DNA of 64,000 nt from JBAVVD01 sp049697115 (GTDB taxonomy: Bacteria > Acidobacteriota > Aminicenantia > Aminicenantales > UBA4085), in assembly GCA_049697115.1 (NCBI GenBank), contig JBAVVD010000073.1:1-64000 (forward strand), in the 5' to 3' direction. The notes beneath the pieces were generated by a model. The model was not told the DNA's origin. It ran no database searches and saw nothing but the letters and a program-made list of their open reading frames with translations. Below are positions 25,695 through 34,542 of the stretch, piece after piece (within the stretch, counting starts at the first letter, position 1; each line of letters begins with the position of its first letter). Position numbers and translations under genes: made by a program.

Positions 25695-26893
25695 ATGTTT
25701 TTTCAATATAATTGGGCGAGAAGAAGTCAATATAAGCTCATCCCCATAACCCGAGATGGAAGATCCAGGCTATTGAGATCCATCCAAGTGATGTTGTATC
25801 TCGGGTTCGTATTTTTTTGGTTCAAGGGGGATATTTATCCCCTCAAAAAAATCCAGATCAATCCTTTGGTGTTCCTCCTGCCTCTCCTGGGAATCCTGTG
25901 TTATCGGCTGTTCTTGAAGATGAAACAGCGCCGCTTCCGGCTCCCGCCGGTATCCAAGAAGATCCTGTGGGCGATTCTGGTGATCTCCCTTACCGCCGTG
26001 GCGTTCCGGATTCCCTATCTTCTGAACAGCTACGGACTGGTCACGAGCGACGATGCGATCACGGCCCTCATGGGAAAGCACATCTCCCAAGGGAAACTCG
26101 CTCCCATCTGTTTTTACGGACAGCTGTACATGGGGTCGCTGGGCAGCCATTTCCTCGCTCTGATGTTCAAAGTTTTCGGGTATTCGGTTTTATGTTTCAA
26201 GCTTTCGACCTTTCTTCTCTATCTCGGTTTCATCCTCATCCATTTTCTGTTCTTGAAAGAGATCTTCCCCTTCGCTTTTTCCGTGATTGTTTCCCTTTTT
26301 TATAGCCTGCCGCTCGGCGCTCTCGTCGACATCGGCTTCGACGAGATGACGATTTATTTCATAAGGAAAACCTCATTTATTTCTGGGGAGAACATTCCAG
26401 AGAAAGAGATAAGGCGAGAACTCTCGTCTCCATGCTCACGGCCTTGGGTGTAGATTTTAAAAAGATGGAGATCGGGGATTGCTGGCTCATCTATGACTTT
26501 CAAGGCCCGATTTACCCCAGAACTCTTTTCGGCCCGGTCGTCAAAATCAAAAACCAGAGGTTGAGGCTCTGTGAGAAGGAAGTCAGGTTTCAATGGAACA
26601 AGACGGCGGGGAGAGGTGAAAGATTGAAGCTCCATCTCTATTCCCCCTTCGAATTTTCTCATCTTCACTGGTATGGGGACTATTTCCAGGAGGTTGAAGC
26701 GTTCTGCGGGAACCGCAGAATACTCTCCACAAGACTCCAGGACGGAGAGAATGTCATCGGGCTCACCCTAGATGATGTTTCTTGTAAAGAAAAGAATCCC
26801 ATCATCAAGCTGAGGTTTAAATATCATCTTCCGTTCAGCTTCGCATATTTCTGGAAAACGGCGGCGCTGCTGGGTCCAATTGGCTTTGAGTGA
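25695..26893 (+). pseudogene. GT-C glycosyltransferase pseudogene with internal deletion and frame change
   Basis: The first part (to about 26350) encodes a GT-C N-terminus: basic start, helices, then 'GLVTSDDAITALMGKHISQG' with an Asp pair after a helix, and 'YGQLYMGSLGSHFLALMF'. Near 26350-26360 the frame is lost. In the +1 neighbour frame the sequence continues as 'HKENLIYFWGEHSRERDKAR' and then the periplasmic C-terminal part ('MEIGDCWLIYDFQGPIYPRT') to a stop at 26893. Most transmembrane helices between these parts are missing, so a deletion rather than a simple sequencing error is likely. The 3' end overlaps the opposing gene by 59 bp. Confidence 0.7.
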
Positions 26894-27386
26894 AGTCCGT
26901 TTTTGACGCCAACGAGAAGTGCATCTGGACAATGCACCACTTCTCTCGGGTCATCGCCGTGCGGGTGATCTTGGCCACCAGGTTGGAGGTCGGGTCCGGA
27001 CAGCGGACATATTCTGTCGTGACGCCATCGGGATCGATCACCTTTTCATACGACGTCCCTTCATATTTCCAGGGTAGTGTCACGCCCTGCTCGAGCAAGC
27101 GCAGAAAATCGTGCATGCTGGCCAGGAGCCACGGGCAGATCTTCCCTATGTCCAGAGGATAGGCGAACTTGTCCCCCTTCTTGTGACACCACGTATCCGG
27201 CCGGGCCTCATAGATCTCGATTTCAATTTTGTACCTCTTCCGTTTCGGGGGCGGAGGCGGCGGTGTCTGTTGCGGCTTCGGCTCCTCCTGTCCTTGTCCG
27301 GCTTCCAGTGCCACTGGCAAGCCCTGCGCCGCCAGGAAAGCGGCCATGCCGCAGCCCGATTTTCCCAAGAAATCTCTTCTCTTCAT
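26835..27386 (-). CDS. Tat-exported TIGR04076-like protein
   Basis: 183 residues. The N-terminus M-K-R-R-D-F-L-G-K-S-G is a twin-arginine signal (R-R-D-F-L) followed by a hydrophobic stretch. A Q/P-rich linker leads to a domain with 'WCHKKGDKFAYPLDIGKICP', 'LLEQGVTLPW' and 'EYVRCPDPTSNLVAKITR', the conserved Cys-Pro and CPDP segments of the TIGR04076 family of unknown function. GGAGG lies 6 nt before the start. The last 17 or so residues are read through the 3' end of the neighbouring pseudogene, so the native C-terminus may have been replaced. Tat export suggests a cofactor or folded state at export. Confidence 0.65.
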   Translation of the reverse strand: MKRRDFLGKSGCGMAAFLAAQGLPVALEAGQGQEEPKPQQTPPPPPPKRKRYKIEIEIYEARPDTWCHKKGDKFAYPLDIGKICPWLLASMHDFLRLLEQGVTLPWKYEGTSYEKVIDPDGVTTEYVRCPDPTSNLVAKITRTAMTREKWCIVQMHFSLASKTDFTQSQLDPAAPPFSRNMRS

Positions 27387-27413
27387 ACATACCTCCTTCG
27401 GCTTAAATTTATT

Positions 27414-28153
27414 TTAAATGCCGGAGCAGAGAACGGATTTATCCTCGAAGGTTTTCAGGTGAGAAAGAAGCGCACTGATAAAGATGACCAAGCTGACCAT
27501 CTCCATAATTTCTTCGATATCGGCCAGAATGGCATAAGTCAGATTCGAATTTCCGGAATGTTCGACGAAGTTGCCGCAAATCAGTTCCATGCCCAGAGAT
27601 CCTCCGACAAATAGGATGCCGGCTATTCCAAATAAAAAGCGCGTCTTCGGAGGGAGAGCCAAAAAGAACCGGAAATAGACAAGGGCAAAAATGAGGACAA
27701 GATGCGCTCCGACGATCACCCAGGAAAAGTAGAGGAATCCTCTGGCGTGGAAAAAAGAGCGAAGCGGGTCGACGAGCATTTCGTGCATCGCCGCGACATC
27801 ATCTAATGAGAAAAAATAAAGATGCCCGAAAGGGATATCCAGTAATGATAGAATGAATTTTTACCCTTTCCCGTTTTTATGGCGATGGCCCAGAGAAGAA
27901 GGGCCGAAAACAACATCATGAAGGAAAAGAACCAAGTTGGGATATTCATTTCTCTGTCCAAATTGAAGAGGGGAACGAATCCATGAAGATATCCATCTCC
28001 CAGAAAATAAGTCGAATACTGCCTCGCAAGGCCGGCCAGGGAGAGGACGATGACAATAATAATTAAAGTCCGCATGATTTTTTTATGATTGGCGGTCAAG
28101 ACATGCTCCAATGAAGAGTTCTTGATTTTTTCCACTTTAAACATGGATGACAT
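27414..28153 (-). pseudogene. Polytopic membrane protein split by a single-base frameshift
   Basis: Two minus-strand frames join into one protein. The first ends '...FYHYWISLS' then GIFIFSH-stop (27803). The adjacent frame continues the sequence naturally as 'FGHLYFFSLDDVAAMHEMLV' to a stop at 27414. Adding one T to the T-run near 27834 restores a single protein of roughly 245 residues with about six helices. I place the start at ATG 28153 (or 28144), because the ATG at 28177 lies inside the -10 box. The heptamer at the break is not in the register of a programmed -1 slip. Function unknown; the 'LDDVAAMHE' segment after a helix recurs in uncharacterised multi-helix proteins. Confidence 0.65.
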
Positions 28154-28172
28154 GAGCCAATATCCCCAAGAG

Positions 28173-28202
28173 AACATATCACTGTTGGCGAATTTCTGTC
28201 AA
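28173..28202 (-). promoter_or_regulatory. Sigma-70-type promoter for the split membrane-protein gene
   Basis: On the minus strand, TTGACA (28197-28202), 18-bp spacer, TATGTT (28173-28178). It overlaps the farthest-upstream ATG (28177) and so argues for a start at 28153 or 28144. Confidence 0.6.
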
Positions 28203-28282
28203 TCGCTCAATCCGCCCCAGAATCGTCGATAGAACGCTGAAATCCTCCGAACTTCATTTAGTTCGTTCCGGTTTCCTTTTCA

Positions 28283-28312
28283 TTGACAGAGATCAGCGGC
28301 TTGAGATATATT
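28283..28312 (+). promoter_or_regulatory. Promoter-like sequence upstream of the large GT-C gene
   Basis: TTGACA (28283-28288), 18-bp spacer, TATATT (28307-28312). It would give a leader of about 175 nt before the TTG start at 28494. Confidence 0.45.
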
Positions 28313-28493
28313 TCGAGGGGTTCAGTCGCATGGATTCTAAGTTCAAAAGGGAGAGAAAATATTCCGCAGAGAAGAGCCATTTCCTGAGCCCTTAATTTTA
28401 TCAACATGTGGATAGAACGGGAAGAAAGACCGGATTTTTTGTAGGCCGCACATTCCCGGTTTCCGGAAAATCAGAGAGGAACAGTAGAAGGCG

Positions 28494-31373
28494 TTGAACA
28501 GCGTTTTGAGATTCAAAAATGTCTCAAGACTCATGTGCACGATTTTCCTTGCCCTGTTGATTGGGTGTTCCCTGGGAATCTTTCTTTTCGACAACCGACT
28601 GATTCTCTTCAACACGCTCCAGCCGGATACAATCACCGTCTATACAAATACTTCAAACCTGGTGCCGTGGCTGGTGTATTCGTGTTTTTCATTTCTTGGA
28701 ATCGCCTTGGCAATTCTCTTCCTGGGAATCCTCTGGGCCAGGAAAAAAGGCCGCAGCATTTTTGAAGGCCTGAACAGACAGGCTCTGGCTTTGAGCCCTC
28801 TTCTGGCTTTAGCTTTCGGAAGGTTCCTCTATCTCAAATTCATAAAATACATATTCTTTATCCCCCTTCATCCATTTCTGATCATTCTCGCCGGAGCGAT
28901 TGTTGCCTATTTAAATGCCGTCCTTCATTTTGATATCAACATATTTTCCAGAGGAATCCAGCCGGGCGTTCAAAGAATCACAAAATACCGGCATAAGTAC
29001 ATGACTACAGCCCTTCTCCTTCTCCTGGCCTCGCTTCTGGCCCATTGGCTGACCTTGAGTCCTTTTTATAATAGGTTTACAGACCAGAAGATCTTTCTTG
29101 GGGATGAGCCCAAATATCTCAGGATGGCCTATTCCCTGGCCAGCGATTGGGACCTGAACCTGACTGACGATTTTGTGGGAGACGAAAAAGAAGTCAAAGA
29201 GTTATTGCACAAAGCTCACGAGAACGGGATGCGGAGAATCGGCGACCTTTCCATCATCGGCCGGGACAAAGGGATTTATCATCTCCACATGCCGGGAACA
29301 TCATTCCTTATCCTGCCCGGCTTTCTCGCGGACCTGAAGACTTTCGACCGTGTGATCCCAAATGCCCAGGCTCTCCAGTTCCTCCCGTATCAACTGAATT
29401 ATACCCGGGTGCTGCTCTTCATCCTGGCCATGGGCATTTTTTTCTTCGCTGCCCGGCTTTTTGACCGGCTGTTTCAGTCCCGCGTCATTCTCACCGTTCT
29501 CCTCCTGACCCTGATTTTTGCCTCTCCACTTCCAAGGTATATGCTGCAGATTTATCCAGAGGTGCCGGCGGCCTTCTTCACTCTTCTCGCCCTCAACGCT
29601 CTCCTTTTCCCGTTCAAGAGAAAATGGTTGAATTCGGTGTCTTTCATTATAGGAATCGGATTCCTGCCCTGGCTCCATCAACGCTTCATCCCTCTGGTGG
29701 CCGGGCTCTTTGCCATTTTTCTCTATCAAGAAATCATTCAAGAAAGGAACTGGAAGAAGGCTCTATTCATAACTCTGGCGTGTGGGGTTGTCAGTCTCCC
29801 CTATTTTTATTATTTCTACGCTATCACAGGGAATCCCCTTCCCACAAGCATGTACAGCCTCTGGGGGACATCCTACACACGGCCAGCGATGTTTCCCTCC
29901 GGTTTTTTTGGGTATCTCTTTGACACCTCGACCGGAATGATTTTTCTTTTTCCCTGGGTGATTTTGGCGTTAGCCGGAATTTACTGGGGTTTGAAACTCG
30001 ACCGGAAAAGGATTCTCCGGCTTTTGGCTCTCTTCCTCCCGTACTTCTGTCTTATCAGTATGACTCCCTGGCATGGCATCGTGGAAGAGACACGGCGCAT
30101 CGCCGCGGTTCTATTCCCCCTGTTTCTCATTTTTTTGGGTTATGCCATCAGAGCATTCATCCGGCGGCCTTCTTACAGACATTTATTTTTTTATCTGGCG
30201 TGTTTGGTTGTGATCTTCCTCAACAAAGAATACCATTTCTGGGAGATCCGCCTCGGAAATGTATTGATCTTGCCGTTCCAGGCCCCTCAGATCATTCAAT
30301 GCTTTTTTGTCCTCGCCTTCTTTTACCTCGCTATTTTTGGGCTTGATAAATGGAAAGAGAAAGAAACATTTCTTTTCCCTGTCCAAAAGATATCTTCTTC
30401 CTTGCGAAGGCTGTCATCGAGGATGAAAGCGGTCCTGTCGTCAAAGGTCCTCGTGACGTCTTTCTGTGTTTTAGGGATTTTCATTCACTGTTCCTACGTT
30501 TTGGTGTTCATCAATAATTGGAATGACCAGGCCCTCGCCATGTCGGTCTTCGCTTCTCTGGATAAGGTCAACCGATCCCCCGGCGTCCTTCTGCACAGGA
30601 AAGGAGAGCCTTCCACGGCCCTTCAAAAAAAAGATAAAGACTTCATCGATATTTTTAAAAGAGTCAAATCCTTTGAACTCCTTCCAGGAGAGAAAGAAAA
30701 AAGCATTCCACTTGGAAATCCTTTGTTTTATGAAATGCTTTCTATCGGGTGTTACAGGGCGGACCTGGAAGTCAAAGGGTTGCCCCCAGATTTCAAGATT
30801 CTGATGCTGGACTTTATGCGTGAAGTGAGAAAAATACAATTTACTCCTGTATCCGATAAAGACATCGCTTCCACCGTCTACCTTGTCTTAAAAAATACGT
30901 GCATCTCTCCGGAAATGCGAATCCTGTCGGACACCCCTTTCACAAAGCGAGTCAAAGGAACGCTGACATTTTATCCCGTTCCCAGCCTGGTTTTTGGAAA
31001 AACCCTTATGGCGAGACTGGTTGAGGGCCTCTATCCAGATTGCATCCAAGAAGTCGGCCCGAATTCATATGTTCTGAGTTTTTTCGCCAATTCAGGAAAA
31101 GACAACCAAACATTTAAGTTCCAGCTCTACTTTCTGGAACATTCCAATGAAGTCGCCGGGAAAAATGAACTTCTGTTGACCTCTTATTCCAAGGAGTTTT
31201 TTGACCGCGGGAGGTACAGAGTCGACATCGCCTTCGAACTGCCTCAGGGCATTTCCCGGCATAAATATTATATCGCTCTCAAAGTGAGCGACGGCCGGGA
31301 TCGTCTCTTGAAGGGCCAGAGCATCTGGCTCAAAACCGCAGAGAAATACTGGATCATCGGCCGGATACCTTAA
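28494..31373 (+). CDS. Very large GT-C-like membrane glycosyltransferase
   Basis: 959 residues from TTG 28494; ATG 28533 is an alternative start. Five N-terminal helices precede the GT-C core, in which 'KIFLGDEPKYLRMAYSLASD' (about 200-220) supplies the conserved Asp-Glu pair. A further eight or so helices run to about residue 680. The C-terminal 280 residues are predicted periplasmic and beta-rich, ending 'HKYYIALKVSDGRDRLLKGQ'. The extra N-terminal membrane block makes it longer than ordinary PMT-like enzymes. It is flanked on the left by two broken genes and is convergent with ksgA. Confidence 0.72.
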   Translation: MNSVLRFKNVSRLMCTIFLALLIGCSLGIFLFDNRLILFNTLQPDTITVYTNTSNLVPWLVYSCFSFLGIALAILFLGILWARKKGRSIFEGLNRQALALSPLLALAFGRFLYLKFIKYIFFIPLHPFLIILAGAIVAYLNAVLHFDINIFSRGIQPGVQRITKYRHKYMTTALLLLLASLLAHWLTLSPFYNRFTDQKIFLGDEPKYLRMAYSLASDWDLNLTDDFVGDEKEVKELLHKAHENGMRRIGDLSIIGRDKGIYHLHMPGTSFLILPGFLADLKTFDRVIPNAQALQFLPYQLNYTRVLLFILAMGIFFFAARLFDRLFQSRVILTVLLLTLIFASPLPRYMLQIYPEVPAAFFTLLALNALLFPFKRKWLNSVSFIIGIGFLPWLHQRFIPLVAGLFAIFLYQEIIQERNWKKALFITLACGVVSLPYFYYFYAITGNPLPTSMYSLWGTSYTRPAMFPSGFFGYLFDTSTGMIFLFPWVILALAGIYWGLKLDRKRILRLLALFLPYFCLISMTPWHGIVEETRRIAAVLFPLFLIFLGYAIRAFIRRPSYRHLFFYLACLVVIFLNKEYHFWEIRLGNVLILPFQAPQIIQCFFVLAFFYLAIFGLDKWKEKETFLFPVQKISSSLRRLSSRMKAVLSSKVLVTSFCVLGIFIHCSYVLVFINNWNDQALAMSVFASLDKVNRSPGVLLHRKGEPSTALQKKDKDFIDIFKRVKSFELLPGEKEKSIPLGNPLFYEMLSIGCYRADLEVKGLPPDFKILMLDFMREVRKIQFTPVSDKDIASTVYLVLKNTCISPEMRILSDTPFTKRVKGTLTFYPVPSLVFGKTLMARLVEGLYPDCIQEVGPNSYVLSFFANSGKDNQTFKFQLYFLEHSNEVAGKNELLLTSYSKEFFDRGRYRVDIAFELPQGISRHKYYIALKVSDGRDRLLKGQSIWLKTAEKYWIIGRIP

Positions 31374-31416
31374 TTCTAGCTCTCCTCGGATTCAGATTTT
31401 TTTGAGAATTTAGCGT

Positions 31417-32265
31417 TTAACAGTTTTTTTTAACGGCTCGGTTGTAAGGGGAGTACAGTTGCCGGCGGCCATGGAGGAAATCAAAGAGCTGAACAAAGCG
31501 TGAAATGGAAAGCTGTTCCGGACGGACGTTCCGTTCCAGTCCGATTTTCTGGTAGGCCTCTTCCAGCCGGGAGGAAGGCAGGCCGCTCCGGATCAGATTG
31601 TTGAGCAGGATTTTTCTCCTGTGCTTGAAGGCGTCTTTCAGGAACATGGAGAAGCGCGATTCGTCACGAATGAAAAACAGAGGGACCTCTCTCCTGTCCA
31701 GGGAGACCAGGGCAGATTCCACCTGCGGCGGCGGGGAAAAGGCTTCAGGGGGAATGACCGTGTGGAGGCGGGCCTCAAAGTGAATCTGAATAAGAATGGA
31801 AAGAGGGGCGTATTTTTTTGAGCCCGGCCGGCTGCAAACCCTTTCCCCCACTTCCCTCTGGAGAAGGAAGACACACTTTTGAAACAGCTCTTTCTCTTTG
31901 AGGATGTTGAACAGCAGGGGACCGGAGATGGAATAAGGCAGGTTTCCCACCAGTTTGACCTTCCTCTGGAAATTTTGGTGCGCCTCAATGATTTCCCGGA
32001 AATGAATGCTGAGGACATCTTTCTCCAGGATGGTTAAGTTGGCAATATTTTTTTTCCGAAGGCAGGGAATGAGAGCCGCGTCCTTCTCGATGGCCGCGAC
32101 TTGACCTGCTTTTTGAGACAGAGGGAAAGTCAGAACCCCCCTGCCCGCCCCGATTTCAATGATCAGCTCATCGGGACGAGGACCGATCTCGCGCAGAATC
32201 CTTCTCAGGACTTTTCTGTCTTTGAGGAAATGCTGGCCAAGGGATTTTCTTTTGCTTCTCTGCAT
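31417..32265 (-). CDS. rsmA: 16S rRNA dimethyladenosine transferase KsgA/RsmA
   Basis: 282 residues. All family marks are present: 'KSLGQHFLKDRKVLRRI' at the N-terminus, SAM motif I I-E-I-G-A-G-R-G-V-L-T, the catalytic motif N-L-P-Y-S-I-S-G-P near residue 110, and the C-terminal helical domain ('FKHRRKILLNNLIRSGLPSS'). It dimethylates two adjacent adenosines in the 3'-terminal hairpin of 16S rRNA during small-subunit maturation. Transcribed alone on the minus strand, divergent from the methyltransferase at 32472. Confidence 0.95.
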   Translation of the reverse strand: MQRSKRKSLGQHFLKDRKVLRRILREIGPRPDELIIEIGAGRGVLTFPLSQKAGQVAAIEKDAALIPCLRKKNIANLTILEKDVLSIHFREIIEAHQNFQRKVKLVGNLPYSISGPLLFNILKEKELFQKCVFLLQREVGERVCSRPGSKKYAPLSILIQIHFEARLHTVIPPEAFSPPPQVESALVSLDRREVPLFFIRDESRFSMFLKDAFKHRRKILLNNLIRSGLPSSRLEEAYQKIGLERNVRPEQLSISRFVQLFDFLHGRRQLYSPYNRAVKKNC

Positions 32266-32410
32266 GTCTTCTCTACGGGATCCGATGAGTCCCGATTCGC
32301 AGGGGCGATGATGACGGATTTAATGGGACGCCTGTGCTCCGCTTACAACCGGATTGCGGTGAGCCAAATTATATTTGCTTTTCGGCCAAATAACAACTGA
32401 GTGATTAGAA

Positions 32411-32439
32411 TTGACTTCAGGCGGAAGAGCGGATAATAT
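32411..32439 (+). promoter_or_regulatory. Sigma-70-type promoter for methyltransferase-symporter pair
   Basis: TTGACT (32411-32416), 17-bp spacer, TAATAT (32434-32439), about 30 bp before the GTG at 32472. Confidence 0.6.
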
Positions 32440-32471
32440 AGGACTTCCTTTTTCTCTCAGGTATCATTTCC

Positions 32472-33236
32472 GTGAACAAAGAAAGGGTTGGAAGCTTCTA
32501 TGATGTCGTCTGGACGGAGTACATCCCTGAGTATGCGGCCTCAGAGAAACACTGGGGGCTTTTTTACTCTGCGGAAGAGGTCAAGGGCAGGACCGTTCTG
32601 GATGCCGGCTGCGGAACGGGCATCTTCAGCATCATCTTTGCCAGAAACGGTGCGGAAAAAGTCGTCGGTATCGATATCAGCCCCGGCAGCCTCCAGACGG
32701 CGCAGAGCCTCAAAGAGAAATTCGGGCTGAGGAATGCCGAGTTCCGGAAACAGGATATGCTGAAGCTCCCTTTCGGGGAAGAAACGTTTGATATCGTCTG
32801 GGCCTGGGGAACCGTCCACCATACGACCGACCCTTTTGGGGCCATTGAGGAGCTGACAAAGGTGCTCCGTACAGGCGGGTCGCTCCTTCTGGCCGTTTAC
32901 AGGAGAACAAAGCTCACCTTTATCCACGAGGCCATCCGGAAAACTCTCGTCCGGACGCCCCGAAAGACCTGGACAGCGCTTTCCAAAATCCTAGCATTTT
33001 TTTTGGGGCCCGTGGTTTTCTTCTTTAAAAAAAGAGAGAAGTCCCGAAAAGGAGAGAAGCTGGAAGAGCTCATTCTGGACTGGTATTTTGTCCCTATCCG
33101 GCATTATTACACTTCCGAGGAGATTGAGAGTTTTTTGAAAAGCAGAGGACTGGCCGTCGAAAAATTTCTCCCCGCTTCAGGACGTTTCAACAGCACTTCC
33201 AATTTCATCTTTAAAGCCCGGAAAGTACAGGAATAA
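32472..33236 (+). CDS. Class I SAM-dependent methyltransferase
   Basis: 254 residues from a GTG start. Motif I is V-L-D-A-G-C-G-T-G-I, followed by 'KVVGIDISPGSL', 'FRKQDMLKLPFGEETFDIVW' and 'GTVHHTTDP', typical of the Methyltransf_11 group. The C-terminal half is basic and partly hydrophobic ('KILAFFLGPVVFFFKKREK'), suggesting membrane contact. It resembles the methyltransferase at 22326-23324 without the zinc ribbon. One base separates its stop from the GTG of the following symporter gene. Substrate unknown; a lipid, quinone or glycan acceptor is possible. Confidence 0.8.
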   Translation: MNKERVGSFYDVVWTEYIPEYAASEKHWGLFYSAEEVKGRTVLDAGCGTGIFSIIFARNGAEKVVGIDISPGSLQTAQSLKEKFGLRNAEFRKQDMLKLPFGEETFDIVWAWGTVHHTTDPFGAIEELTKVLRTGGSLLLAVYRRTKLTFIHEAIRKTLVRTPRKTWTALSKILAFFLGPVVFFFKKREKSRKGEKLEELILDWYFVPIRHYYTSEEIESFLKSRGLAVEKFLPASGRFNSTSNFIFKARKVQE

Positions 33237-33237
33237 C

Positions 33238-34482
33238 GTGAGGAAGCTCAAGCTCCATACAAAAATCCTCATCGGCTTACTTCTGGGGATTGTCATCGGC
33301 CTTATCTTTCGGGAAAAGGCCATGGTCATCAGGCCAATCGGCACGATCTTTATCCGGCTCATTTCCATGGTGGTCGTTCCTCTTGTCCTTGTCTCGCTCA
33401 TGCTGGGGACAGCGAGCTTGGGGGATATAAAAAAGCTGGGCCGCATCGGGCTCAAGACGATTCTCTATTTCATGGTCACCACCGTCATCGCCATCTCCAT
33501 CGGGCTCATTTTGGCCAATGTCGTCAAGCCCGGCCTGGGATTGAATGAAGAAATCAAGAAAGAGATTTACAAAGATTATTCTTCAAATGCCCAGATGGGG
33601 CTGGAGAGGCTCAAGGAGAAGCCTTCCACCATTGAAGTCCTTGTCGATATTATCCCGTCCAATCCCTTCAAGTCCCTGATCGAGGGAAATATGCTCCAGG
33701 TGATTTTTATCGCCCTTATCTTCGGCATCGCTTTAACCATGATCCAAAGGGAAAAGGCAGTTCCTTTGATCAACTTTTTTGAGGGCGTGAATGATGCGGT
33801 CATCCAGATTGTTTATATCGCCATGAAGCTGGCCCCTTTCGGTGTCTGCGCTTTGATTGCCGTGGTCGTCGGGCAATTTGGCGTCCATATTCTCATCACG
33901 CTGCTCAAATATTCCCTGCTGGTGATTTTCGGACTATTGATTCATTTGTTCCTTGTGAACAGCCTGTTCATCAGATTTCTCGGGCGCGCCAATCCTCTTC
34001 GCTTCTTCAAGGGATGCAAGGAGGCGTTGCTCATCGCCTTCAGCACGTCCAGCTCAAACGCCGCGCTGCCGGTGGCCATGGAATGTGTCCAGAAACAGGG
34101 CGTTTCCCGGGAGTTTTCCAGCTTTGTCATTCCCCTCGGAGCGACAATCAATATGGATGGCACGGCCCTCTACCAGGGGATTTCGGCGGTCTTTATCGCC
34201 CAGATCTACGGCATGCAGTTGAGCATCGGGGATCAACTGACGATCGTGCTCATGGCGACTTTGGCTTCCGTTGGAACGGCCGGCGTGCCCTCGTCAGGCA
34301 TCATCACTTTGGTTATGGTTTTGAAACAGATTGGCATTCCCATGGAGGGCCTGGCGTTGATTCTGGGAGTGGAAAGAATTCTGGATATGTGTAGGACCGC
34401 AACCAATACAGCCGGCAACATGACTTCCTCCCTGGTTGTCCAGGCGCTGGAGAAAAAAAGGAATAAGGATTCACCCCACTAA
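33238..34482 (+). CDS. Dicarboxylate/amino acid:cation symporter (DAACS family)
   Basis: 414 residues with about eight helices and two re-entrant hairpins. The serine-rich loop S-S-S-N-A-A-L-P, the T-I-N-M-D-G-T-A motif, 'GTAGVPSSGII' and the final D-M-C-R-T-A-T-N-T-A-G-N carry the sodium and substrate ligands of the GltP/GltPh family. The last segment has D...R-T...N as in aspartate/glutamate carriers, where the Arg binds the side-chain carboxylate. It therefore most likely imports glutamate or aspartate with Na+ or H+, or C4-dicarboxylates. GTG start, coupled to the preceding methyltransferase. Confidence 0.92.
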   Translation: MRKLKLHTKILIGLLLGIVIGLIFREKAMVIRPIGTIFIRLISMVVVPLVLVSLMLGTASLGDIKKLGRIGLKTILYFMVTTVIAISIGLILANVVKPGLGLNEEIKKEIYKDYSSNAQMGLERLKEKPSTIEVLVDIIPSNPFKSLIEGNMLQVIFIALIFGIALTMIQREKAVPLINFFEGVNDAVIQIVYIAMKLAPFGVCALIAVVVGQFGVHILITLLKYSLLVIFGLLIHLFLVNSLFIRFLGRANPLRFFKGCKEALLIAFSTSSSNAALPVAMECVQKQGVSREFSSFVIPLGATINMDGTALYQGISAVFIAQIYGMQLSIGDQLTIVLMATLASVGTAGVPSSGIITLVMVLKQIGIPMEGLALILGVERILDMCRTATNTAGNMTSSLVVQALEKKRNKDSPH

Positions 34483-34542
34483 GCAACTTCCGGATGGATG
34501 TGTCCGTATGCGGATCCAAAGGAAAGCATGCGGATTTCGGCG

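Larger units (their letters stand above)
28154..28493. other. 340-bp divergent spacer with two promoters and a small antisense frame
   Basis: It holds promoter-like sequences in both directions (28173-28202 minus, 28283-28312 plus) and a minus-strand frame (28258-28407; 49 codons from an ATG and open further upstream) whose product ('MALLCGIFSLPFELRIHATE', then 'PLEIYLKPLISVNEKETGTN') reads like a protein tail. This may be another gene remnant. Confidence 0.4.

Noticed and set aside
27826..27840. Programmed -1 frameshift site
   Set aside because: The CCCTTTC run is not in the X-XXY-YYZ register relative to the incoming frame, and no downstream stem was evident.
27803..28177. Two separate small membrane proteins at 27414-27788 and 27803-28177
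   Set aside because: The sequence continues smoothly across the gap after one base is added, and the upstream frame's first ATG lies in the promoter.
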